Below, one piece after another: positions 7,214 through 14,711 of a DNA stretch of 14,711 nt (position 1 is its first letter; each line of letters begins with the position of its first letter). The notes below the pieces were generated by a model. It ran no database searches, was not told the DNA's origin, and saw only the letters and a program-made list of their open reading frames with translations. The translations under genes were made by a program, and so were the position numbers. Where the stretch lies: NCBI GenBank assembly GCA_032353305.1, contig JAUCNG010037783.1:1-14711 (forward strand), in the 5' to 3' direction. Source of the stretch: Cephalothrix spiralis. Lineage: Eukaryota; Nemertea; Palaeonemertea; Archinemertea; Cephalotrichidae.

Positions 7214-10200
7214 CTACACATTTGCACCATTAACTTTTTGTAATGAAGGTATTAACGTTTTTAATTCTGTAATAAACTCATTATTATCACATATTGGATT
7301 ACCTTCTAAGTTAATTATACAAAGATTTGTGCACTTAAGATAATCTAAATCATTTAAACTCTCTATCTTATTATTTTGTATGCTTAATTCCTTGAGACAG
7401 ATTAAACCTGATAATCCTTCAGTCGATTCTAAATTATTATCATCTAAGTTAAGCTCTTTACAACATTGTAAAAAGTGGAAATTTTTAAGATGAAATATCT
7501 TATTATTTGATAGATTTATCTTAGTAAATAATGATAATTTATCTAAATGATAAATGACTGATAATCCTAGATTAGTTAAGGTTAACTCTAGATTATCGTT
7601 AGACATTGTTTCTAAGGCATTTTCGACAATAAACTTACTCCTTAAGTCTAAATAATAATTTGTACGACCAGGATCAATTTTGATTAACTTGTCGGTATAT
7701 TCTATGGTTTCTTTTTGATGTTTTAGGGGATCTAAAGCTCTCATTAAAGAAACAATAGTAATCAATACCCACTTATTATCAGGTTCAAGGTCGACCAATT
7801 GTTGACATGCGTCAAGCTCTTGCACAAGTGTTGATTCTGTCGCAGCGCTCAGCTCCACACTTGATATCTGCCCTGGTTTAATTTCATCCCTCCAATAAGC
7901 ATCACATTTACCTTTGTCGACGTCAACTGACCTTGAAACATCACCCAAGGTCACGGTCACTGTGAATTCTTCATTTTCCGGAAGTTCTCCGCTGACGTCA
8001 TAGACCACAATTTCAGAAAATTGTGACCCGGAAGTGACAAGTTGAGCTTCCGCTTTGATGGCTTCCTCGTTTATTTTGACCAAAAGAGGGTATCCAGAAT
8101 CGACCTTCACAGCTTTAGAAGTAGTTACGACGATACGCGTCAATGGCCTGCTGACATGGATAGACTGGCACTCTAGCTTGATTTCACCTGAAAAATATTA
8201 TAGAAGAAGTTGTATAATGTATATATGAGTATCAGGTAAGTCTGGAAAATTATCGAAGGGGAAATGTCAAATTATACCACTCAGAGATGAATACCTCATA
8301 TCTCGTGTATAATTGGGCATATCCTTCGGGTAACCACGTTACTATATCTTGAAGTGTTTAAACAATTTAAAAGTCGCTACAGTTACAATCGCGCATCTTT
8401 TTCTGCGCAGGAATTTATTGGAATACCGTCCCGCTTCTTCGTTTTTGAACACATTTTATGTCAAAAACTTTAACACTATATAATGAACTACATATAATGA
8501 CTTTGTACCACAAATGTGCGCTGTAGCAACTGGCCTTAATTATCGATATATTTATTCCATAAAGTAAACGTTTTTGTAGACTCCGTCTTGTTCTTCCTTT
8601 CTACAAAAATCTAGAATGAAATGCACCAGTCAAAGAAATGCACTCGATCCACAAAACTCCTTCAGCTATCCATACGATCAGGCGACCCCATTCTCACCTG
8701 TCAGAGCGTCAGCCTGCAGGTGCTTGACTAACGCTCTGACTACATCCATTACGAATTTCTTTGCATGGATTTGAAAAAGATATGGGGCCACTGATTGGTC
8801 AAACGACTCACGTGACCGTTTTCATGTATCCGTGTAGTCTAAGACCTAATTTCACCATTGGACTGTAACATTACAAACGAAAATATGATAGCATAATAAA
8901 TAAATGTATTAGGCATTTTTTCACGTTCTTAAATTTCATATAACTCAATTATGCAATAGTTCACACGAAAAAAACTGAAATTTTAGACCGTTTTTAAGAC
9001 CAATTTGTGCACCTTAGCGGAAGGTCGACCGAATATCTTTCTGCTACAAAGTCCATTGGCGCTGAATTCTATTGGCTCTCATCGATTAAGAATACTAATT
9101 ATTTAGTTCGCTATAAACGATAGATTTATTGTCGATCGGGCCAGGGTATTATAATACCATGAGAACGAGGATGGGGCGACCCTAGGTAGCGCTAGCACTA
9201 TGCATCGCGTTTTTCGTCCATCTCCGGTGCAATACATTGACGACTGGTACATAAGGGAGCCAAACAAATATGGTTTTGATTAGAGATTTGCTATATGGTA
9301 CATTTGTATATCATGTTGTCAATAGTAATAAAAACATCGGGTCAATGCATGTTGCAAACCATTGAGTATGGAGTCCATAGGAATACGTTCGTGTATTTAT
9401 TCGAAAACGATTTACTTCCGCATTTGTTTTGATATGCGCAATCAGGCGCAATCGAGTGTCTGAGGGTTATAATAAATCTCTCACCTTTGCCTAGAAGCCA
9501 CCTGTGATAAAACCATGCACTTTGGTCATTCGGGTCAGTGAAAAATGCATTCTGCGCCAACTCAAACTCTTTCATCAAGACTGTGTCCTCTACTCCTGCA
9601 TGGGTACTTTGATCAGCATGCACAACCGGAAGCAACTTACTCCTGTAATGCCAGGAAGAATAATTCGAAAAGTCAGCCTCGATTTTTTGTGTCGTATACT
9701 TCAGTTCATCTTCTAGACTAACACTAGATGACTTGACAACGAATCTCCTATAGTCCCAGCAGTGAAAATTCCTTTCGTCGAGTTCTAAAAACTTATTACA
9801 CAGAGTTAGTTCTCTACTCCAATCGGGATCTGGTATATTATTCATAATCCAGCACCTATGCTGCCAGCATCCATAAGATTTTGGGTTATTCTTGAGAGCA
9901 AATTCAAGGAATGATAAATCAGTTTTATAAAGTTCGTTCATTTCATCTGGTGTATGTTGGTCCTTTAATTTGATAAAAACCTGAAAGTACATGTGAACAT
10001 TGGTTATTATTCAAAATGGAAGCACTTGGTGGTTTTAAAAATTTATAATATTTATAGACTTTTAAAATGAAGAATAATTGGGGGGAGCAAAATCTTTTCC
10101 CTCTCCCTTATTCTATATTGGAGACACTGCATCATATTATACGCTGGCAAGGAAAAATCGATTTTGCGACATAAATAATCGAGGCCTCCAAATTACAAAT

Positions 10201-11051
10201 TTAATTTTGCATTGCTTGTTTAGTCAATCTGATCGCTGGTTGGTCTGTAAGTTTTATTCATAATTATAATAAACAGAATCAGGCATAATTTATCTGTCCT
10301 CCAATCAATTGGTACAAATTACGAGACAATTACAGGAAATGGCTAAACATTGTGCAAAAATAGAGTGCCCACTTCCAAACCCCAATTTTGGTACCTTGTT
10401 TATATGTTCAGGGGAATATATTTAGATACACTCGATTTGTTTTGCTAAGAGCGGAAAATTTCTCTAAAAAATCACAGATTGACTCCAAATTTCAGAAATT
10501 ACCAGGTGAAATTCTATGATAAATTCAATATGAAAAGTATTGAAAACTTTCTTGCATTAGTATGCCTAATCATTGATAAAGGACATTGCATAAATTTATT
10601 TTGAACCTTTGGAAGTGAAATTCATGATAATCGAGAACGATTTGTTTTCGATATCAAAATATACGTTTTTCAGTCTGTTTGAATAACGCGTTTGAGACTC
10701 TTTACTGCAGTCCCTTCATACGGTAAAAGGGGCCTATAAGGTTGCGAACGACAACAGGAAATTTAAAAATTTATGTGACTTTCTACAGAAAACATATACA
10801 TCGTACTGTTTCTTAGTTATGTTAAATTAATGTCATACCTCCCGTCTTAAGTTCCATAGGGTATAAAAGTCAGAATTCGCTGCAAGTAATTCACCACTGA
10901 CTTCTAACACTTGTTTGTCCATTTCACCCTTTTCGCGTTTGTCAAAAACTAGTTTTGTGGCACCAAGGTATTTTGCCATTTTCTTCGCTCTCTCCTTTTG
11001 TTTCGCAGCTTCCTGCTCTGCAGTAGATTTAACTTTGAGTCGACCATGCAT
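7214..11051 (-). CDS. RABGGTA: Rab geranylgeranyltransferase (type II) subunit alpha, complete
   Basis: Cytosolic alpha subunit of the heterodimer that, with the beta subunit and the Rab escort protein, attaches geranylgeranyl groups to C-terminal cysteines of Rab GTPases. Coding exons on the minus strand are 11051-10839, 9980-9485 and 8187-7214, with GT-AG introns of phase 0 and phase 1. They join to 560 codons plus TAG; the human protein is 567 aa. The start MHGRLKV matches the family, including His2, known to reach the beta-subunit zinc. Prenyltransferase alpha repeats are visible at DFYTLWNLRRE (61-71), SYGCWQHRCW (106-115), NFHCWDYRRF (142-151), NYSSWHYRS (177-185) and DQSAWFYHRW (223-232). 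The insert domain spans about 238-335, and leucine-rich repeats about 433-545 (LFTKINLSNNKI, KELNLDDNNL, KELSIQNNKI, CIINLEGNPI). No breaks are seen. Confidence 0.96.
8700..8740. repeat. Perfect 10-bp stem hairpin in RABGGTA intron
   Basis: GTCAGAGCGT (8700-8709) and ACGCTCTGAC (8731-8740) are exact inverses around a 21-base loop that itself contains the palindrome CCTGCAGG. About 60 bp further out, CAAAGAAATGC (left) and AATTTCTTTGC (right) are also near inverses, so this could be the core of a small foldback element. Confidence 0.6.
9145..9158. repeat. 14-bp perfect palindrome
   Basis: GGTATTATAATACC is self-complementary. It lies in the RABGGTA intron and may be chance in AT-rich DNA or a remnant of a transposon tip. 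Confidence 0.5.
9981..10838 (-). other. RABGGTA intron 1
   Basis: The 858-bp phase-0 intron has donor GTATGA and acceptor GTACTTTCAG in minus-strand reading. No gene, repeat or element stands out. Confidence 0.8.
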
Positions 11052-11487
11052 TTTTGAAGTTGATTATTTTCTTCCAGCTATTTTTATTCCTGAAAAAGAA
11101 AATTAATGTGATATATTCAGCGACTTTACGACATCGATTTAAAAACATGTAACTTACTAGCTCTAGCAGAACATTGTGATTTCACATAAATTATCCACTG
11201 GCTTAATTATAACTTAATCGGTGTTATCGATTATTTATATTGCTTAACGACACCGTAGGGTCTTTTATCACGCAATAAGGTCCACACCAAGTGTATCCTA
11301 CAGTGTGTACACTCGCATGTTATAAAACATTAAGGAAAATGCTACACCGAAGACATAAAACTTTTAGAAATGTTAATTTCGATTATTTGATACAATCAAG
11401 GTTCTGATATTTAAGATTTATTTGGATTATAAACAATAAGGACTACTCTTAACGGGATAATTTAAATAACGGATATATTTCTTCGTG
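11052..11487. promoter_or_regulatory. Divergent intergenic region, probable shared promoter
   Basis: Only 436 bp separate the start codons of RABGGTA (minus) and the ankyrin-kinase gene (plus), so promoters and 5' UTRs of both must lie here unless non-coding 5' exons overlap. CGGTGT (11219-11224) and ACACCG (11250-11255) are inverse arms around an AT-rich core, and AGTGTATCCTACAGTGTGTACACT near 11290 is rich in GTGT/ACAC words. No TATA box or initiator can be assigned with confidence, and the regulatory role is inferred from position. Confidence 0.45.
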
Positions 11488-14445
11488 ATGACTGATATGA
11501 CGGAAATTAACGATTCACTCGTTGAAGCCATTAAAAATGGCGACCTTGACACTGTTAAAATTTTAAAGAGAAAAAATGGATTAAATGATTTACTTGTTGT
11601 TAGAGGCAGGACTCAGTGTGGGAATCGTAATTTTTTGGTTTATACACCACTGTCGTTAAGTGCAGCTTCTGGTCATCTAGCTATTGTGACTTATCTAGTT
11701 CAGAACAATATCGGACATATCGGTTGTCTTGATTTTGTCCTTAATGAAAATGATATTGAAAGATTAAGAGTGAAATTTGATAATTTGCCTAGATTACCCT
11801 GGTTCTGTCAAAGAAGTTCACCTTTAGGAGAGAGTGCACGAAAGGGTCATCTAGATATTGTGAAATATTTAGTTGGGAACAATGCCAATGTTAATAAGGG
11901 GGATGTATATGGTAAAACTTTGATGGGGGGCTTAAAAAAGTGTCATTTAGATATTCTGTTCAAAGATATAAAAGAGAACGAGAAAATTTTAGATGATGTG
12001 AATAAGTTGGATGTAAATGGTAAAACACCTTTGATATTGAGTTCAGAAAATGGTCATCTAGATATTGTGAAATACTTAGTTGAGAATAATGCTGATGTGT
12101 ATAACATGGATGAACACGGTACAACGCCTTTGGAATGGAGCTCAGAAAAAGGTCATCTAGATATTGTGAAATATTTAGTTGAGAAAAATTCGGATGTGGA
12201 TATTACAACGCCTTTGATATCAGGCTCAAGAGGTGGTCATCTAGACGTTGTGAAATATTTCGTTGAAATTAAAGTTGATGTGAATCAGGAAGATCGAAGT
12301 AGTAGAAAAACAGCTTTAATTTGGAGCTCAATAAAAGGATATCTAGATATTGTGAAATATTTAGTTGAGAACAATGCTGATTTGAATAAAGGGGATGATG
12401 GTGGTGAAACTCCCTTGATACATACAGGTAGCTTAGGTCATCTAGACATTGTGAAATATTTAGTTGAGAACAATGCTGATGTGAATAAAGGGGATTGTTG
12501 TGGTGGAACTCCCTTGATATACAGCTCCTCAAATGGTCATCTAGACGTTGTGAAATATTTAGTTGAGAACAATGCTGATGTAAATAAAAAGGCAAACATT
12601 TTAAACTTAGGTGAAACGGCTTTGTGGCGTAGTATAGCAAAGGGTCATCTAGACATAGTGAAATATTTCGTTCAAAATAGACTTGATGTTTTAGATAAGA
12701 ATGCAATTGATAGCAGAGGCAACGATCTATTATTGCAAGCTGCATTAAGTGGTTCAGTTGACACAGTGGAATATCTAATTAATCATGGATTCGATGTTAC
12801 AAAGCGAAATCGGTATGGGCACTCGGTAATTGACAAAACTTTGTTGGATGACAATAGGGAACTTTTCGTTTGTCTGAACAGAATGTTACCTGAAGAAACA
12901 AAAACCAATATGTTAAAGAAAGTTATTCAGGCAGGCTCTGTTGAATGTCTGAAATATATCGTTGAGTTTAAACGTAATTTAAAAATTGATTTATCAATGT
13001 TTACATACAAAACGAGAGATTATTCTGAGAGCTTTACAAACACCTTAAAGGAAATTATGAGTAGAAAGATAACGAATATAAATACTTGTAAGCAGCTTCT
13101 TAAACATATCAATGATGATGACTTAACTATCTACCTAGAAGATGCTGACAAAAGCCTTGAATACCTTAAGTATATCATGACGAATGCTAGCTCTATAGAG
13201 CCGATATTAGGGTTAAATTTCTTCGATCCAGAAGAGGATCGTTTTAATGTGACGACTAATAACCTGGTCATCTCAAATGACTCATTTATTGATTTAACTA
13301 ATGTTTATATATCTGATGAACTTGGCCGTGGAAGCTTTGGTGTAGTTAAACGGGGCAAAATAATCATCACTGGTGAGGAGCTGGCTATCAAAATCATGGA
13401 CTTATCCAGGAAGACGTCACTTGCTGACCTTGATAAAGAAGCAAACACGTTTAGGGCGTTGCTACATGAAAATGTCGTGCGTTTGCATGGTCACACATTA
13501 ACTTACGAAAAAGGTGGTCTGAAAATGTGTTTATTCATGGAATTATGCAAAGAGGATCTTAAAGAACATTTTCTTAGATCGGATAATGACAGAAATCCTG
13601 GAATTGCCAAAGACTTCAATAGCAGTTTCCAGCATTTCTTATATGTTGCTCTTCAAATTATGAATGGATTATCATACATCCATTCAAAGACATGTATCCA
13701 TAAGGATATAAAGCTGGCAAATATTTTCATCGGCTTTGACATCAGAGTTAAAATTGGTGATTTTGGATTATCTGACTTTATTGAGGGCAAATTTGAATTT
13801 GCAAAGTCAATCAAGGGTACCCGTGTATATTTGCCACCAGAGGTTCATCAATCTAAGCTATATTCTCCTGCTACTGACACATTTTCCTGTTCTATGATTT
13901 TGTTTGAAATGTACGTAGGTAAGGATTATTATAAATGCCAGCCATTTAATTCCGAACAAAATGTAATCGCCATGATAAATGATGGAAAAAGACCAGAATT
14001 CACCGATGACAAACCAGCTGATGGCATCAAAGACCTGATTAAAGAAATGTGGCGGCAACACTACGAGCAACGCCCCTCTGCAAATCAGTGTTGTGATAGG
14101 ATTGCAAAAATGTTCAAGGATCATTTTCAAGGGCGAAAACCTGAGTTTTTCGAAAAGTCTGGCCAAGTTAAGATAAAGCGTTTTGATGATGACACTATCC
14201 AAGCAGTGATGGGAAATGTAGCAAGTGAATATGAACAATCACAATATTCAGATAAATCTAGTAAAGAGGTTCATGTCCCTCAAATACGTAGCTCAGTGTT
14301 GATGACTGTTGGGGAGGAATCAAAATCGGATGAATCAAACCTACGGAATCGATTATCTAGTTTGCTATTAGATCAACCCTCACCTTCAACTAGTGCAAAC
14401 TTCGATCCCTTGCCGTCAACCAGTACAAACTTAGACAAAGCATGA
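11488..14445 (+). CDS. Ankyrin-repeat protein kinase, single exon
   Basis: The 985-aa protein has no introns. ATG 11488 is the first ATG of the frame, with G at -3; ATG 11497 is an alternative. Residues about 5-500 are ankyrin repeats, best preserved at 172-420 as variants of GHLDIVKYLVENNADVN. A linker follows, then a kinase domain at about 606-880: glycine loop GRGSFG (613-618), AIK lysine K635, helix-C glutamate E651, catalytic loop HKDIKLAN (738-745, D740 and N745), DFG (758-760), and PPE instead of APE (E785). All catalytic residues are present, so activity is likely. HKD replaces HRD, making it a non-RD-like kinase. The sequence has the feel of the tyrosine-kinase-like group. The order ankyrin-then-kinase resembles TNNI3K and ILK and is opposite to RIPK4/ANKK1. 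The Ser/Thr-rich tail ends with two PSTS motifs. Substrate unknown; probably cytosolic, as no signal peptide or membrane segment is seen. Confidence 0.92.
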   Translation: MTDMTEINDSLVEAIKNGDLDTVKILKRKNGLNDLLVVRGRTQCGNRNFLVYTPLSLSAASGHLAIVTYLVQNNIGHIGCLDFVLNENDIERLRVKFDNLPRLPWFCQRSSPLGESARKGHLDIVKYLVGNNANVNKGDVYGKTLMGGLKKCHLDILFKDIKENEKILDDVNKLDVNGKTPLILSSENGHLDIVKYLVENNADVYNMDEHGTTPLEWSSEKGHLDIVKYLVEKNSDVDITTPLISGSRGGHLDVVKYFVEIKVDVNQEDRSSRKTALIWSSIKGYLDIVKYLVENNADLNKGDDGGETPLIHTGSLGHLDIVKYLVENNADVNKGDCCGGTPLIYSSSNGHLDVVKYLVENNADVNKKANILNLGETALWRSIAKGHLDIVKYFVQNRLDVLDKNAIDSRGNDLLLQAALSGSVDTVEYLINHGFDVTKRNRYGHSVIDKTLLDDNRELFVCLNRMLPEETKTNMLKKVIQAGSVECLKYIVEFKRNLKIDLSMFTYKTRDYSESFTNTLKEIMSRKITNINTCKQLLKHINDDDLTIYLEDADKSLEYLKYIMTNASSIEPILGLNFFDPEEDRFNVTTNNLVISNDSFIDLTNVYISDELGRGSFGVVKRGKIIITGEELAIKIMDLSRKTSLADLDKEANTFRALLHENVVRLHGHTLTYEKGGLKMCLFMELCKEDLKEHFLRSDNDRNPGIAKDFNSSFQHFLYVALQIMNGLSYIHSKTCIHKDIKLANIFIGFDIRVKIGDFGLSDFIEGKFEFAKSIKGTRVYLPPEVHQSKLYSPATDTFSCSMILFEMYVGKDYYKCQPFNSEQNVIAMINDGKRPEFTDDKPADGIKDLIKEMWRQHYEQRPSANQCCDRIAKMFKDHFQGRKPEFFEKSGQVKIKRFDDDTIQAVMGNVASEYEQSQYSDKSSKEVHVPQIRSSVLMTVGEESKSDESNLRNRLSSLLLDQPSPSTSANFDPLPSTSTNLDKA
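12010..12720 (+). repeat. Near-identical ankyrin repeat units at DNA level
   Basis: Within the kinase gene the word GGTCATCTAGA with TTGTGAAATATTTAGTTGAG recurs, anchored at 12052, 12151, 12235, 12337, 12436, 12535 and 12643. Spacings are 99, 84, 102, 99, 99 and 108 bp, all multiples of three. The 84-bp step marks a unit that has lost five codons. An older copy lies at 11845 and a diverged one at 11941. Synonymous sites are also largely conserved, which points to recent unit duplication or gene conversion rather than protein-level selection alone. Confidence 0.85.
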
Positions 14446-14620
14446 AAGGATAGGATATACTGTACAATTTGAAAGTCTACAATAATATATTTCTCCGACT
14501 GTGTTATCTGCTTTTTGGTTTACCTTATAAATTAACGTCGGCCAAATTAGGTTCTATTCATACTGACTTAAAGTCATTTTATACATTTTTTATGATAATT
14601 TAAATTTTTTTTTATATAAT
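14446..14620. other. AT-rich 3' region of the ankyrin-kinase gene
   Basis: This is downstream of TGA 14443-14445. No canonical AATAAA is visible on the plus strand before the window end. A run of A/T around 14600-14630 separates it from a possible converging minus-strand frame. Confidence 0.5.
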
Positions 14621-14710
14621 TTATACTTTTATTTTGTCGTCACTTTCAGCTTGTTCAGAGTTTGCTCTGTCAGATTCAATACTTGAATGATTCGAAACAC
14701 GGCGTTGTCG
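14621..14710 (-). CDS. Possible C-terminal end of a neighbouring minus-strand gene (partial)
   Basis: On the minus strand a frame enters at the window edge and runs 29 codons to TAA (14623-14621). It is rich in Ser, Asp, Glu and Lys, e.g. NHSSIESDRANSEQAESDDK, like a charged disordered C-terminal tail. AATAAA occurs just ahead of the stop on that strand, and base composition changes from very AT-rich to balanced at the stop. This would make it convergent with the ankyrin-kinase gene. No family can be named and the frame could be chance. Confidence 0.3.
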   Translation of the reverse strand, partial: RQRRVSNHSSIESDRANSEQAESDDKIKV

Positions 14711-14711
14711 C

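Larger units (their letters stand above)
8188..9484 (-). other. RABGGTA intron 2
   Basis: The 1297-bp phase-1 intron has donor GTGAGA and acceptor ATATTTTTCAG in minus-strand reading. It holds the perfect hairpin at 8700-8740 and the 14-bp palindrome at 9145-9158. GAAATGCAC occurs twice near 8620-8640. I see no exon or known element in it. Confidence 0.8.

Noticed and set aside
8700-8740. tRNA-like gene on the minus strand
   Set aside because: Superficial D-arm resemblance only; no cloverleaf closes.
9504-9716. 70-codon plus-strand open frame
   Set aside because: Antisense shadow of RABGGTA exon 2.
11485-11487. GTG as start of the ankyrin-kinase
   Set aside because: A nuclear eukaryotic gene is expected to use ATG; ATG follows immediately at 11488.
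12269-12745. 158-codon minus-strand open frame with periodic peptides
   Set aside because: Reverse-strand reading of the ankyrin repeat units.
13858-14238. 126-codon minus-strand open frame with hydrophobic stretches
   Set aside because: Antisense to the well-supported kinase domain.
1-14711. CRISPR array, operon or prokaryotic mobile island
   Set aside because: Introns, LINE and MITE relics and animal gene families show eukaryotic nuclear DNA; no regularly spaced identical repeats with unique spacers exist outside the coding ankyrin units.

Overview
The window looks like animal nuclear DNA: AT-rich, with genes split by GT-AG introns, long intergenic stretches and several decayed transposable elements. 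The gene content (ionotropic glutamate receptor, Rab geranylgeranyl transferase alpha subunit, ankyrin-repeat kinase) fits an invertebrate metazoan. I cannot name the phylum from the sequence alone.

Layout, left to right. Positions 1-942 hold no recognisable exon but carry two small tandem repeats; they are probably intron of the receptor gene. Positions 943-3860 (+) are the last four exons of an ionotropic glutamate receptor, covering the end of M1, the pore loop, M3, the S2 half of the ligand-binding domain and M4; the 5' part lies outside the window. Its introns contain a TA-flanked 415-bp MITE with a nested hairpin, and a tRNA-like SINE or pseudogene. Thirteen bases after the stop codon begins a 1.56-kb interval bounded by about 50-bp terminal inverted repeats (3874-5436). 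Inside it are a second inverted-repeat element filled with a purine-rich array and a frameshifted LINE tail. Positions 5437-7213 are AT-rich intergenic DNA with short hairpins.

Positions 7214-11051 (-) hold a complete RABGGTA gene of three coding exons (560 aa). A 436-bp gap separates it from a divergently transcribed, single-exon gene at 11488-14445 (+), which encodes a 985-aa protein with N-terminal ankyrin repeats and a C-terminal protein kinase domain. The last 90 bases may contain the end of another minus-strand coding sequence that converges on it.

The three genes do not form an obvious pathway; the arrangement looks like ordinary eukaryotic gene neighbourhood. The most unusual items are the divergent receptor channel core, the intronless ankyrin-kinase with an HKD in place of HRD and nearly identical repeat units, and the nested transposon structures. 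I found no convincing evidence of a wholly new multi-gene system.
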